DNA from: Macrothele yani
Taxonomy: Eukaryota > Arthropoda > Arachnida > Araneae > Macrothelidae
Direction of reading: 5' to 3'
Assembly: GCA_039090855.1 (NCBI GenBank)
Contig: CM077006.1
Location: 50,291,336-50,355,335, forward strand
DNA length: 64,000 bases
Part shown: piece by piece, positions 58,301 through 60,251 of the stretch
Position numbering within the stretch: position 1 is the stretch's first letter
Layout: the number at the start of each line of letters is the position of its first letter
Program-made: the position numbers and the translations under genes
Notes under the pieces: generated by a model
Databases searched by the model: none
Told to the model about the DNA's origin: nothing
What the model saw: only the letters and a program-made list of their open reading frames with translations

Positions 58301-60251
58301 TGGCTCGACTGTATGACATTTTATTAAAAGGAGTTTTTAAAATGCAGTCCTTCAACTTTTCTGAGGTCGGTAGCAGTGTCAGTAGCTTCTAGTGTAAACA
58401 AATCTTCGCATAAAGTTTATACTCATTGAGAACAGGCCTTGACAAAAATCTAGAGGCCAGAAATGTCTGTGAAAATAAAAGAACTCGGAGGAAGTGAAGA
58501 GTGAAGACATAAGGTAAGATTCTTTGAGATGGAAGATAATTAAGTATATAAATCTGAATAAAGCCTTAAGTAAATTGTTTAATTCCTTTTTAAGCTGTCA
58601 CTCGCATTTTCGCTAAATCACGATAAAGCCGGTAATTTTGCAACAAAAAGTCCCCACTGAATCGCCAGAAAGCAAATGTTTCCCATCATTCTTTCTTTCG
58701 GCATTCCACCCACCAGTGCTTCTCTCCTTGTATTGTTTATCATCTTCGCTATCGCTGCTTCACCCCACTAACTTGGTTTCTTTTCTCGTTATTTCTTCTT
58801 TTGCTATCCTGTCCACCCCTGCTTTGTCAATGCGTTGAATTTCATCTCCATAATGTTTTCATTCTGTCATCACTGCTTCACCCCGCCAACCTGGTTACCT
58901 TTCCTATCATTTTTTTATCCCTACTCCCCCTTGTATTTGTTTTCATCCCCATCATTTTTTCTTTCCAACATCACACCCACCCCTGCTTCACCCTTGCATT
59001 GAGTTTTTCATCCCTGACATACGTTTTCCATCATCACTCCCACCACTACTTTGTCCTTGCATTGTTTGTTTTTTTTATTCCTGTAATTTTTTTCGTTTCA
59101 TAATCGCTGCTTCGCCTGCCGATCTGGTTTAATTTCCTGTCATTTCCTTTTTCCCATCATTGCTGTTACATGCTGCTTTGCCCTGTTGTCATTTTTCCCA
59201 TACCCATTGTCATTTCTCCTATTGCAGAAAAGCACTGGTAAGCCTCAAAAGCACCTTTCATAAGGGCTTTCCTGCAATGAATAAGGAAAGAGGCATTTTG
59301 TTTGCTTCTTTGGCAGTTCGCTGCCACAGCAGAAATTGTGAGAACATCACGTGTCGTTTCGATTCGGGTCAACCAGTCAGTTGGTGTGTTGTCAGTTGTG
59401 GCTTTGCTCAGTCCTGGTCTTTGTGTATATTTTCATAAACTACGTGCATCAGCAAGTGTATTTTTACTAAAATTAGAGATGTACAAGCCTATTTGTGTAT
59501 TTTTATTCTTGAATTACACTTAAAGTGCAAAATTTTATTTAGCCAATGCATTGTGCTTGTATTTTCACAAGTAAATATAACAAATAAACTAAACCGTAAA
59601 TTTGGCTAATCTGCATAGCATTTTGCAACAATTTTTGCTGACAAAGTAGCCAAATTGCTACAAGAGAAAAAATTCCAGCTTAAACACTGGTCAGTAGTAA
59701 AAAAAATACAAATTAAGAATGTCTTTATATAAACATGTATGAACACTGTACATACAAGTTCAGAGCACTGATACATTGAAATTCTATACCAAAGACCTAC
59801 ACACAAGTATAACACTAAACCACATGCAAAAGGTTCCCAAACTGTCAAGTCACACAATAGCACCACTTTATGACTGAAAACATTATTAGTCATCTACTGT
59901 ACAGGTCATCATCACTCCAGAGCATCAAGTGCTAGGCATGACTGGAAAACACCTTAGCAAAATAGAGCATGCACATGCAAAAATGAAGTGCTTTATAATG
60001 TAGCTTCGTGCAGAAGACAAAATGGTTATGAATTTCTATTATCACAGGAAAGTAAAAACAAAGATAGAATTTTCTTTAAACTACTACTTTTTAAGAATAA
60101 CTGAGGTTTCATGCAATAAAAGGGTATGATACCAACACAGGTATAAATTAAATGAACTTCTGTCCAACTTACCAGTAGTTTACTTAATTTAGAAATAAAT
60201 TCAAATTGAGACTCCACAATACCAGACTTCAAACTGTCTATAGATGTGTTG
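2759..60251 (-). CDS. NUP188: NUP188-like nucleoporin, partial gene (7 internal exons)
   Basis: Nup188 is an alpha-solenoid scaffold protein of the nuclear pore inner ring, where it binds the Nup93/Nic96 partner (family knowledge). Seven minus-strand exons join to 172 codons without a stop: exon lengths 79, 81, 45, 93, 57, 69 and 93 nt, with introns of 5743, 10040, 13277, 18946, 3666 and 5304 bp, all GT-AG. All internal junctions are phase 0. The joined product follows vertebrate NUP188 (recalled from memory) co-linearly: SKLSKLL, then [59 protein letters not shown], and TWET..QC. The paralogue NUP205 is the main alternative, but FQD..HPYK and RGT fit NUP188 better. First exon and most of the protein lie outside the window. 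No promoter is visible. Confidence 0.85.
2878..2956 (-). repeat. tRNA-like SINE head, second family
   Basis: Read on the minus strand this has an A-box-like TGGTGTAACGG and a B-box-like GGTTTGATTCC at tRNA-like spacing. Related sequence, including the downstream AAACTTGAAAATTA side, recurs on the plus strand at about 36578-36640. It differs from the main SINE family. Probably an old SINE remnant, not a tRNA gene. Confidence 0.4.
3194..4490 (-). mobile_element. hAT-type transposon remnant (left end)
   Basis: The left end at 3194 reads CAGTGACATGCCCAG followed by a G-run, a plausible hAT-style terminus. Inside is the C-terminal dimerisation segment of a hAT transposase on the minus strand (separate entry). 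The mariner at 4493 interrupts the sequence to the right. I could not find a matching right terminus. Confidence 0.5.
3706..4038 (-). pseudogene. hAT transposase C-terminal (dimerisation) fragment
   Basis: 110-codon open frame with [24 protein letters not shown] and [11 protein letters not shown], the pattern of the hAT C-terminal dimerisation region found in ZMYM1-like and KRAB-less hAT proteins (usually TLPVTTASAERSFS..LK..LRS.M...RLNGLALL). The frame runs on past 3706 for a few residues. No catalytic core or BED finger is recognised upstream, so this is a truncated pseudogene. Confidence 0.75.
4493..5771 (+). mobile_element. Mariner element, full length with TIRs
   Basis: Terminal inverted repeats TTAGGTGTGCAACTTAATTC at 4493 and its complement ending at 5771, extending to about 28 bp (..CTCGGCCC), flanked by TA at 4491-4492 and 5772-5773. 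The length of 1.28 kb is standard for mariner. It carries a frameshifted D34D transposase on the same strand. Confidence 0.92.
4700..5696 (+). pseudogene. Mariner (D34D) transposase, frameshifted
   Basis: Three frames carry consecutive pieces: 4767-4952 ([20 protein letters not shown], the helix-turn-helix region), 5015-5497 (TCDEKWILY with the first Asp, and [15 protein letters not shown] with the second) and 5458-5697 ([17 protein letters not shown] with the third, then a normal C-terminus). All three catalytic aspartates survive, but at least three frameshifts separate the pieces. It cannot give a functional protein as it stands. Confidence 0.9.
5774..6854. other. AT-rich intron sequence, nothing recognised
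   Basis: Begins with remains of the sequence the mariner inserted into, including a C-run at 5828-5838, then AT-rich DNA with a T-run at 6195-6215. No coding similarity or clear repeat ends seen. Confidence 0.5.
6855..7475 (-). pseudogene. Non-LTR retrotransposon RT fragment, family 2
   Basis: Two minus-strand frames, 7470-7075 then 7071-6814, carry RT motifs in order: [18 protein letters not shown], then [18 protein letters not shown], the YADD box in [18 protein letters not shown], and [20 protein letters not shown] followed by [10 protein letters not shown]. There is a stop between YADD and the next block. The fragment lacks both the endonuclease and the C-terminus. It is the same family as 35495-36467 and clearly different from the RTE copies at 32 and 48 kb. 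Confidence 0.85.
7476..8155. other. NUP188 intron, no feature seen
   Basis: AT-rich sequence between the non-LTR fragment and exon f. A T-run lies at 7990-8011. No repeats or coding signals recognised. Confidence 0.5.
8156..8224 (-). CDS. NUP188: NUP188 exon f
   Basis: 23 codons, phase 0 both ends; acceptor tccctag, donor gtaattgc. Peptide [15 protein letters not shown] then KDSNGPYV. The first half matches the helix recalled as RQQFEELYKTEAP in vertebrate NUP188; the NKDSNGPYV part looks like a lineage-specific loop insertion. Confidence 0.8.
8225..9180. other. NUP188 intron, no feature seen
   Basis: AT-rich sequence upstream of exon f (minus strand). The minus-strand open frame at 8455-8676 is low complexity and has no family resemblance. 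Nothing else seen. Confidence 0.5.
9181..9645. repeat. Foldback (long inverted repeat) element
   Basis: The outer arms, about 9181-9340 and 9500-9645, are inverted copies: GTTTTACTAAGGAATAAAGG on the left against CCTTTATTCCTTAGTAAAAC on the right, and the arms also share GGTGTTGCCATTCATGAGGT. The centre holds two direct copies of a roughly 90-bp block starting CTTCTATTTCCAGTC (near 9342 and 9432). That block is itself largely palindromic around CAAGAAAATTGTC. No coding content. Confidence 0.85.
9646..10216. other. NUP188 intron, no feature seen
   Basis: AT-rich with a T-run at 9838-9850. The open frame at 9952-10143 has no recognisable similarity. Confidence 0.45.
10225..10380. mobile_element. 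156-bp hAT-type MITE with perfect 8-bp TSD
   Basis: Ends CAGTGGCATAGCC at 10225 and GGCTACGCCTATG ending at 10380, imperfect inverted repeats. It is flanked by a perfect direct repeat TTTGCACA at 10217-10224 and 10381-10388. The 8-bp duplication and CA..TG ends are hAT hallmarks. Too short to encode anything: a non-autonomous copy. Confidence 0.85.
10620..11775 (-). pseudogene. Tc1/mariner-superfamily transposase, long D-D spacing
   Basis: Minus-strand pieces in order: 11773-11438 ([42 protein letters not shown]-binding part), 11287-11012 ([20 protein letters not shown], first Asp) and 10990-10701 ([16 protein letters not shown] with the second Asp, then [22 protein letters not shown] with the third). 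The second-to-third Asp distance is about 42 residues, well above the 34 of classic mariner and near the D41D type. Stops and frameshifts break it. TIRs were not identified; one end may lie near 10615. Confidence 0.8.
11891..11947 (-). CDS. NUP188: NUP188 exon e
   Basis: 19 codons, [19 protein letters not shown], phase 0 both ends; acceptor tctgttttcag, donor gtcagtca. It aligns with the NUP188 stretch recalled as EYADCVDKLEKELVSKY (DK-x-x-K core). It follows an 18.9-kb intron, the largest in the window, that carries the nested transposon cluster. Confidence 0.85.
11948..12355. other. Start of the 18.9-kb intron
   Basis: AT-rich; no element ends recognised up to the SINE tail duplication. 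At 12317 begins one copy of a degenerate repeat containing CCCTCTAGTGGCAAAACATC (see 12300-12900). Confidence 0.45.
12300..12900 (+). repeat. Degenerate tandem repeat, period about 140-175 bp
   Basis: Units start near 12317 (CCCTCTAGTGGCAAAACATC), 12577 (CCCTAGCAGTGACACTATGC) and 12750 (CACCTCTAGTGACAAGGTTA), each followed at variable distance by TTTTAGAAGCAGAGATTTTG-like sequence. Subtracting the SINE insertion, spacing is near 145-175 bp. Related units occur at 15468 and 15646. Highly diverged, so period and number are approximate. Confidence 0.5.
12369..12470 (-). mobile_element. 5'-truncated SINE with 13-bp TSD
   Basis: Only the tail part of the main SINE family: on the minus strand it runs CCCTAAATTAGGGACGGGCA..., GCCCATTGAGTTGCTCACGG and then an A-rich tail. 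Flanked by a perfect CAACATATTCATT duplication at 12356-12368 and 12471-12483. The tRNA-like head is missing, the result expected of incomplete reverse transcription. Confidence 0.9.
13023..14076 (-). mobile_element. TTAA-flanked DNA transposon (Kolobok-like)
   Basis: Ends CAGGACCAGTCCCTTTTT at 13023 and ..GCAGGACTGGTCCCC at 14076 are imperfect inverted repeats, flanked by TTAA at 13019-13022 and 14077-14080. It carries a transposase C-terminal fragment on the minus strand. A TTAA target duplication is used by Kolobok and piggyBac; the protein fragment is not piggyBac-like. Confidence 0.75.
13438..13890 (-). pseudogene. Mutator-like/Kolobok-type transposase, C-terminal fragment
   Basis: Read from 13890 down: [49 protein letters not shown], a stop, then [26 protein letters not shown] and a basic tail [13 protein letters not shown]. 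The CLHG(K/R)TQN-x-N...VIW-x-R-x-PK pattern is familiar from large arthropod transposase-like proteins annotated as Mutator-like. The upstream catalytic part is absent from the element. Assignment to Kolobok rests mainly on the TTAA flank. Confidence 0.65.
14170..14376 (+). mobile_element. RTE retrotransposon 3'-end fragment, old
   Basis: The last ~70 codons of the RTE family in degraded form: [18 protein letters not shown] is visible at 14207-14262 and corresponds to [18 protein letters not shown] of the copy at 32-35 kb. It ends with GGTTGATGATGATGATC, the family's GAT-repeat tail. Much more diverged than the other RTE copies. Confidence 0.85.
14537..14763 (-). mobile_element. SINE, full length, 13-bp TSD
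   Basis: Minus-strand element with a tRNA-like head (GGTGGCGCAGTGGTCTAAGG as A-box region, GGTTCGAATCC as B-box), a ~120-bp body containing CCCTAAATTAGGGACGGGCG and GCCCATTGCGTTGCTCACGG, and an A-rich tail. Perfect AGAAAGTGTGAAT duplications at 14524-14536 and 14764-14776. Transcription would be by RNA polymerase III from the internal boxes. It is not a functional tRNA. Confidence 0.95.
14816..15911. mobile_element. hAT-like non-autonomous element, 5-bp TSD
   Basis: Ends CAGGGTTCGTACACTTCTGG at 14816 and ..GGGTGCTTG.. complement ending ACACACCCTG at 15911. Flanked by GTAAA at 14811-14815 and 15912-15916. Both subterminal regions carry variants of TTCCAGGACTTTTCCAAG. The interior includes two units of the degenerate repeat also seen at 12.3-12.9 kb. 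No transposase recognised. Confidence 0.7.
15912..16300. other. Intron sequence, no feature seen
   Basis: AT-rich with a T-run at 16165-16182. No recognisable repeat or coding signal. Confidence 0.4.
16300..17010 (+). repeat. Tandem copies of a dispersed repeat (R1)
   Basis: Two units about 370 bp apart (starting near 16352 and 16722), each with ACAAACA.TTATG.AATAA, AACAACAAT, a GAAACATTGC-like block and then a TCTAACTTCCGTTTTCGAAA-like motif. A partial third motif, CCAACTTCTGTTTTCGG, is at 16324. Other copies of this motif set are at 25650-25770, 42740-42810 and 46130-46330. No coding content recognised. Confidence 0.6.
17257..18661 (+). mobile_element. Tc1-like element, full length
   Basis: Inverted repeats of about 40 bp: CACTGCCGAAAAGTGAAAAA at 17257 and the complement of CACTGGCGAAAAGTGAAAAA ending at 18661, each followed by AAGAACACCAA. 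TA flanks at 17255-17256 and 18662-18663. 1.4 kb, encoding a broken DDE transposase. A separate 5'-end fragment of the same family, about 94 percent similar by eye, is at 45655-45952. Confidence 0.92.
17501..18500 (+). pseudogene. Tc1-like DDE transposase, frameshifted
   Basis: Starts MPGHAG at 17501, then [20 protein letters not shown] around 17537-17600 and [20 protein letters not shown]. The catalytic blocks are [20 protein letters not shown] (Asp 1), [17 protein letters not shown] (Asp 2) and [15 protein letters not shown] (Glu). Exactly 32 residues lie between Asp 2 and Glu, two fewer than classic DD34E. Frame changes near 17620, 18020 and 18380 plus an early stop make it a pseudogene. 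Confidence 0.9.
19992..20203 (-). mobile_element. SINE, old diverged copy
   Basis: Same family as 14537-14763 in minus orientation: GTTTAACGACCACCATAAGC, CCATCCCTAATTTAAG, and GACTTGAATCCAGG in place of the B-box. Many substitutions and small deletions. A degraded flank duplication AAATCATG/AAACCATG is possible. Lies inside element A, so it inserted after or with A. Confidence 0.8.
21188..21493 (-). pseudogene. hAT transposase C-terminal (dimerisation) region
   Basis: Open frame with [20 protein letters not shown], then [26 protein letters not shown] and [17 protein letters not shown]. This matches the hAT dimerisation module of arthropod hAT proteins (LP.L..L.L.LPHSNA..ER.FS.VRK...L...T.S..L..K). 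Sited near the left end of element B, as expected for a minus-strand transposase. Confidence 0.75.
22000..22735 (-). pseudogene. Unassigned coding remnant of element B (acidic and hydrophobic parts)
   Basis: Minus frames give [20 protein letters not shown] then [16 protein letters not shown] (22497-22261), an acidic stretch [20 protein letters not shown] (22236-22170) and a second one, [20 protein letters not shown] (22120-22050). The block 22190-22735 has a homologue at 37570-38040. I do not recognise the protein family of these segments beyond their position inside a hAT-type element. Confidence 0.45.
22737..24383 (-). mobile_element. Pogo-like element nested in element B
   Basis: Ends CCTGTAATTTTAGTCGTATT at 22737 and, complemented, CCGTAATTTTCTTCGTATAA from 24383, flanked by TA. 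The motif CGTATAATCCGC recurs in both subterminal regions. A helix-turn-helix start is encoded on the minus strand (23728-23898). The related copy of element B at 38 kb lacks this block, which confirms the insertion borders. Confidence 0.8.
23728..23898 (-). pseudogene. Pogo-like transposase N-terminal fragment
   Basis: [20 protein letters not shown] at 23893-23834 is the characteristic first helix of Jerky/pogo-like DNA-binding (psq-type) domains. The continuation [19 protein letters not shown] is degraded (expected a W-R-K-x-K motif). No DDE core seen in the element. Confidence 0.75.
24440..24662 (-). mobile_element. SINE with 13-bp TSD, head truncated
   Basis: Same SINE family, minus strand; the first ~12 bp of the tRNA-like head are missing (starts CGCAGTGGTCTAAGCGATGG). 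The B-box is GGTTCGAATTCC. Long A-tail (24440-24470 on the plus strand is T-rich). Perfect duplication GGACATTCCATTT at 24427-24439 and 24663-24675. Confidence 0.93.
24940..27060. other. Right half of element A, coding content not recognised
   Basis: Includes R1-like motif CCGTCTAACTTTTGTTCTCG at 25710 and a plus open frame 25293-25589 of unknown nature. From 27060 the AATTCCCTGA subterminal motifs begin. No transposase signature found. Confidence 0.4.
27371..28116. other. Intron sequence, no feature seen
   Basis: AT-rich between the mariner fragment and the next Tc1 element. T-run at 28031-28045. Nothing recognised. Confidence 0.45.
28289..28603 (-). pseudogene. Tc1-like transposase, C-terminal catalytic part
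   Basis: Reads [40 protein letters not shown] (second Asp) and [20 protein letters not shown] (Glu). Exactly 36 residues lie between Asp and Glu, fitting the DD36E group rather than DD34E. The first Asp block and DNA-binding domain to the right are cut by the pogo-like insertion and by stops. Confidence 0.85.
28758..29404 (+). mobile_element. Pogo-like element nested in the Tc1 element
   Basis: Ends CCGCATTTCCCGGTGCTGTG and, complemented, CCATATTTCCTGGTGTCAAG, flanked by TA at 28756-28757 and 29405-29406. On the plus strand 29139-29257 encodes an acidic tail with [18 protein letters not shown] and CEDMDD followed by a stop, like pogo/Jerky-type transposase C-termini. The rest of the transposase is deleted. 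Confidence 0.75.
29951..30893. other. NUP188 intron, no feature seen
   Basis: AT-rich sequence downstream of exon d. No element ends or coding similarity recognised. Confidence 0.5.
30894..30986 (-). CDS. NUP188: NUP188 exon d
   Basis: 31 codons, phase 0 both ends; acceptor ttttgtag, donor gtaggatt. Peptide begins [19 protein letters not shown] and ends [12 protein letters not shown]. It is the strongest anchor to NUP188: the recalled vertebrate sequence reads DYYYEERT...L.YFQDERHPYR, with YY, ER, FQD and HPY(K/R) at identical spacing. The leading ATG is internal, not a start codon, because exon c splices in frame to it. Confidence 0.9.
31069..31092. repeat. CA microsatellite
   Basis: (CA)n of about 12 repeats. 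Confidence 0.95.
31279..31339. repeat. CA/CG microsatellite
   Basis: A C-run and CACGCGCACGCGCG step into about 25 CA repeats. Z-DNA-prone alternating purine-pyrimidine tract. Confidence 0.95.
31480..32010 (-). pseudogene. Pogo-like element remnant
   Basis: Minus-strand codons at about 31680-31560 read [20 protein letters not shown] and [11 protein letters not shown], the FRKCGISNALDG-type C-terminus of pogo/Tigger-like transposases. The right end at about 31970-32010, complemented, ends GATTCACATATTAGCC then AAAAGTTTTTGGA, resembling the sequence at 23600-23640 (CGCGTATAAGTCGAAAGTTT). The left end was not resolved. Confidence 0.6.
32354..35320 (+). mobile_element. RTE-type non-LTR retrotransposon, copy 1
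   Basis: Nearly full length but 5'-truncated relative to copy 2 by about 230 bp (starts AACTTAAATCTTGGCCC). Ends with (GAT)n at 35301-35320, the 3'-tail style of RTE/BovB elements. Carries one long ORF with two compensating single-base indels. Inserted in NUP188 intron, antisense to the gene. Confidence 0.95.
32422..35298 (+). pseudogene. RTE ORF: APE endonuclease + reverse transcriptase, copy 1
   Basis: About 958 codons. The endonuclease shows [47 protein letters not shown] and GSDHRLV (catalytic Asp-His). The RT shows [63 protein letters not shown] and FADDVVIFA. The C-terminus is [13 protein letters not shown] and [17 protein letters not shown] 1-base loss near 33856 shifts the frame and a 1-base gain near 34080 restores it, so about 75 residues around the first RT motifs are garbled. 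Otherwise open. Not a host gene, although such ORFs are often misnamed craniofacial development protein. Confidence 0.93.
35495..36467 (+). pseudogene. Non-LTR retrotransposon, family 2, 3' part
   Basis: [20 protein letters not shown] holds the catalytic YADD; then [58 protein letters not shown], and a C-terminal [13 protein letters not shown]. It ends with an (ATGT)n tail near 36450-36467. Several frameshifts; a palindromic AT insertion replaces the codons before VYLG (next entry). Same family as 6855-7475. Confidence 0.88.
35693..35750. repeat. AT-rich palindrome inside the RT fragment
   Basis: CTAAATGTTTGTGTATATAT at the left and its complement ATATATACACAAACATTTAG at the right form arms of about 27 bp around a short TGTTT centre. 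A third partial copy of TGTTTGTGTAT follows at 35766. Compared with the copy at 6.9 kb this replaces about 40 bp of normal coding sequence. Confidence 0.9.
36679..36907 (+). mobile_element. SINE, full length, 13-bp TSD
   Basis: Plus-strand copy: GGTGGCACAGTGGTCTAAGC head, GGTTCGAATCCCGG B-box, body with CCCTAAATTAGGGACGGGCG and GCCCATTGAGTTGCTCATGG, then an A-tail of about 23. Perfect AATTCGTGATTTT duplications at 36666-36678 and 36908-36920. The intact promoter boxes and clean duplication suggest a fairly young copy. Confidence 0.96.
37040..38380 (-). mobile_element. DNA-transposon-like element sharing its core with element B
   Basis: The core 37570-38300 aligns by eye with 22190-22735 plus 24385-24800 of element B (for example GGGGATTCGTAATTC, CTCAACTGCAG.AGGAAAAGT and ATGATTCATGGA.ATT.CATT). 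The flanks instead repeat ACATCGAGGTTTA/AACCTTGATGTTTT. The likely ends are AACCTTGATGTTTTTG near 37047 and its complement near 38368. A palindrome, AAACCTCGATGTTTTTTCGA, is at 37254. Stops throughout; no transposase recognised. Confidence 0.55.
38381..39006. other. Intron sequence with a possible element end
   Basis: AT-rich. CAGTGGCATAACAAAAGTTT at 38900 resembles the end of the MITE at 10225 but no partner end was matched with confidence. Confidence 0.4.
39009..40231 (-). mobile_element. Tc1-like element, full length (36-residue spacing type)
   Basis: Inverted repeats CACTGAAGAGCAATTGAATT at 39009 and its exact complement ending at 40231, continuing AGAGATAACTG/AGAGACAGCTG, with TA flanks at 39007-39008 and 40232-40233. 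1.22 kb. Carries a broken transposase on the minus strand. Same family as 28119-29948. Confidence 0.93.
39050..40060 (-). pseudogene. Tc1-like transposase, interrupted
   Basis: 40056-39670 gives [46 protein letters not shown] and [12 protein letters not shown] (DNA-binding part). 39645-39448 gives [20 protein letters not shown] (first Asp), and 39550-39320 gives [13 protein letters not shown] (second Asp). After a stop the frame continues to [18 protein letters not shown]. Thirty-six residues lie between the second and third acidic residues, and the third is Asp instead of the usual Glu. Stops and frame changes inactivate it. Confidence 0.9.
40829..43105 (-). mobile_element. TTAA-flanked element 2
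   Basis: Ends GGGAACTAGTGAGGTTTGA at 40829 and, complemented, GGGGACTAGGGAAGTTTGA from 43105: 19 bp with three differences. TTAA at 40825-40828 and 43106-43109. It has a zinc-finger-like coding remnant on the minus strand and an R1-like motif at 42765. TIRs differ from those of the other TTAA element at 13023. Confidence 0.8.
41876..42259 (-). pseudogene. Zinc-finger-like ORF of the TTAA element
   Basis: 127 codons: [20 protein letters not shown], then [20 protein letters not shown] and [16 protein letters not shown]. The spacing W..C...[13 protein letters not shown]....H resembles the N-terminal finger of transposon-derived proteins in arthropods, although the usual CxxC is reduced to one Cys here. 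Family assignment uncertain; a piggyBac-type DDE domain is not seen. Confidence 0.5.
43238..43358 (+). mobile_element. SINE body remnant, diverged
   Basis: CCATGGAGCCAGTGGCCCCA, AAATTAGGGACAAGCAACTG and ATACAGCTCTTGGAG correspond to the body of the SINE family in plus orientation. The head is absent, the tail is degraded and no duplication is recognisable. Confidence 0.75.
43359..44263. other. NUP188 intron, no feature seen
   Basis: AT-rich; an open frame at 43378-43662 has no recognisable similarity. A-run at 44214-44229. Confidence 0.45.
44264..44308 (-). CDS. NUP188: NUP188 exon c (45-nt microexon)
   Basis: 15 codons, [15 protein letters not shown], phase 0 both ends; acceptor tattttacag, donor gtaagtca. 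It matches NUP188 TVLQDERQSQALILK as recalled. The exon is very short, so by itself it would be weak evidence, but it falls exactly between the sequences encoded by the flanking exons and supplies the missing block. Confidence 0.85.
44309..44880. other. NUP188 intron, no feature seen
   Basis: AT-rich sequence between exon c and the next Tc1 remnant. Nothing recognised. Confidence 0.45.
44890..45480 (-). pseudogene. Tc1-like transposase C-terminal remnant
   Basis: [18 protein letters not shown] at 44950-44897 is the third-residue block of a Tc1-type transposase. Upstream codons are spread over two frames ([12 protein letters not shown]). A 74-bp direct duplication at 45075-45215 lies inside. 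Distinct from the other Tc1 families in the window. Confidence 0.65.
45075..45215. repeat. 74-bp tandem duplication
   Basis: GAGTGGCCATGGTAGGATGA begins at 45075 and again at 45149; the second unit has a 5-bp deletion (TTTGATTTAATC against TTTGATC). Confidence 0.9.
45655..45952 (-). mobile_element. Tc1 family 5'-end fragment
   Basis: The minus strand from 45952 reads CACTGGCAGAAAGTGAAAAA, AGAACACCAAGAAGGAATTG and so on, matching the first 290 bp of the Tc1-like element at 17257 up to the start of its ORF (ATGCCTGGACATG). Similarity stops near CAGCAGTTATCGGACTT at 45660. The catalytic part is absent. Confidence 0.9.
46130..46330 (+). repeat. Dispersed repeat R1, single copy
   Basis: AAATACAAACACATTTATGG, AACAACAATACATGACAG, GGAACATTGCAAA and TTTAACTTCTGTTTTCGGAA appear in the same order as in the tandem units at 16.3-17.0 kb. 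Confidence 0.65.
46491..46521. repeat. TTG trinucleotide microsatellite
   Basis: About nine GTT repeats. Confidence 0.95.
47198..48316 (+). mobile_element. Mariner element 2
   Basis: Ends TTAGGTGTACAGATAAGTTT at 47198 and, complemented, TTAGGTGTCAAATAAGTTTT from 48316, about 27 bp imperfect; TA at 47196-47197 and 48317-48318. The TTAGGTGT start is shared with the mariner at 4493 but the rest differs. Confidence 0.9.
47290..48235 (+). pseudogene. Mariner transposase 2, degraded
   Basis: [40 protein letters not shown] and [15 protein letters not shown] form the helix-turn-helix and linker (WVPHDL is a mariner hallmark). VTGDEKWI holds Asp 1 and is followed by a stop. Then [38 protein letters not shown] (Asp 2) and [14 protein letters not shown], where both aspartates of the usual SPDLAPSDYHLF are lost. 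The C-terminus beyond this is deleted. Confidence 0.88.
48359..51549 (-). mobile_element. RTE-type retrotransposon, copy 2, with 11-bp TSD
   Basis: Flanked by perfect AGTTTGAATAT at 48348-48358 and 51550-51560. The 3' tail, read on minus, is GTTGACAATGATGATGATGA ending at 48359. The 5' region extends about 230 bp further than copy 1 and includes TGGGATGTAAGGTCAGGTGA at the extreme start. The clean duplication and high similarity to copy 1 indicate a recent insertion. Confidence 0.96.
48378..51378 (-). pseudogene. RTE ORF: APE endonuclease + RT, copy 2
   Basis: Same protein as copy 1. The endonuclease frame runs 51378-50263; a 1-base gain (AAAAAG in place of AAAAG) near 50290 shifts to 50294-48720, which carries the intact RT including [39 protein letters not shown] and [17 protein letters not shown]-to-TAA change ends it at 48720, leaving the last 110 codons (48713-48378) separate. 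Its lesions differ from those of copy 1. The first ATG at 51378 adds ~40 residues before the usual MKAEGAKN. Confidence 0.93.
51561..52750. other. Remainder of hAT-like element C
   Basis: Contains short TG/CA repeats at 52210-52222 and 52345-52356 and a C-run at 52126. A minus open frame at 52300-52578 has no recognised family. Inverted CTGGGCATGTAAATT-type motifs mark the right subterminal zone. Confidence 0.4.
52874..53144. mobile_element. Small pogo/Tigger-type MITE, with duplicated left end
   Basis: CAGTTAACTCTCGATGACTT at 52874 and CAGTCAACTCTCAATGACTC at 52983 are two left-type ends. The complement of CAGTTGACTTTCAATAAG ends at 53144. Such CAGT(C/T)AACTCTCGATGACTCGAAC ends typify Tigger-like MITEs. 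No coding content. Confidence 0.6.
53145..53826. other. Intron sequence, no feature seen
   Basis: Mixed composition; an open frame at 53548-53805 is unassigned. No further repeats recognised. Confidence 0.4.
53827..53940. repeat. Perfect 26-bp inverted repeat around a 62-bp centre
   Basis: Left arm TATACTTTCCTGACAATAGG + GTGTTG (53827-53852) and right arm CAACACCCTATTGTCAGGAA + AGTATA (53915-53940) are exact complements. This could be a minimal MITE or a recent foldback; no clear target duplication. Confidence 0.9.
53941..54740. other. Intron sequence flanking exon b
   Basis: AT-rich; apart from exon b (54349-54429) nothing is recognised. Near 53972-54003 CATATCCTTAATCTGCCAT is repeated almost exactly. 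Confidence 0.45.
54349..54429 (-). CDS. NUP188: NUP188 exon b
   Basis: 27 codons in phase 0 at both ends; acceptor ttttttgtag, donor gtaagtta. The peptide starts [15 protein letters not shown] and ends [11 protein letters not shown]. It matches the NUP188 stretch recalled as DEEQSVQLLQCYL..DYRGTRDSV: the cysteine-tyrosine pair and the RGT triplet fall at the same spacing. Confidence 0.88.
54875..55910 (+). mobile_element. Pogo-like element nested in the Tigger
   Basis: Left end TGTATTTTTTTGCATACAGT and, complemented, right end CTGTATTTTCCTGCATATAG, followed by CCGCGGAC/CTGCCCCAC, flanked by TA. On the plus strand about 55372-55510 carries [13 protein letters not shown] in one frame and [17 protein letters not shown] in the next, the N-terminal helix-turn-helix of a Jerky/pogo-like transposase. 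The core is lost. Confidence 0.7.
56056..57590 (-). pseudogene. Tigger DDD transposase, broken
   Basis: From the right: [22 protein letters not shown] codons near 57560-57500, [40 protein letters not shown] and KTRHNI (CENP-B-type DNA binding, 57421-57113); then [12 protein letters not shown] (first Asp) after a stop. 56883-56056 is an intact 275-codon frame with [16 protein letters not shown] (second Asp), [17 protein letters not shown] (third Asp; 30 residues between), an acidic region with [10 protein letters not shown], and a C-terminal [10 protein letters not shown]. Stops between 57113 and 56884 separate the halves. Confidence 0.92.
57736..57865. repeat. 65-bp tandem duplication in the Tigger 5' region
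   Basis: TCCCCCACACACCTTTGTTC starts at 57736 and 57801; the two 65-bp units are identical by eye. Confidence 0.93.
58312..58670. other. Intron sequence, no feature seen
   Basis: Ordinary AT-rich intron DNA to the right of the Tigger element. Confidence 0.4.
58670..59160 (+). repeat. Pyrimidine-rich degenerate minisatellite
   Basis: Variants of CCTTGTATTG..TTTCATC, CACTGCTTCACCC and ACCTGGTT recur roughly every 100-120 bp (near 58728, 58940, 58995 and 59055 for CCTTG(T/C)ATTG). The coding strand is over 70 percent pyrimidine in places, giving spurious Ser/Leu/Phe-rich open frames (58638-59103). Confidence 0.6.
59161..60172. other. NUP188 intron, no feature seen
   Basis: No element ends or coding similarity recognised up to exon a. 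Open frames here are short and unassigned. Confidence 0.45.
60173..60251 (-). CDS. NUP188: NUP188 exon a (first visible coding exon)
   Basis: Acceptor ttttcag at 60252-60258 and donor gtaagt at 60172-60167. The exon begins with the third base of a split codon, then 26 codons: [14 protein letters not shown] followed by [12 protein letters not shown]. The tail aligns with the helix that precedes the D-E-x-Q-S segment of NUP188 (vertebrate ...RISKFLGLDEEQ). The upstream partner exon is not found in 60252-64000, so it is probably beyond the right edge. Confidence 0.8.
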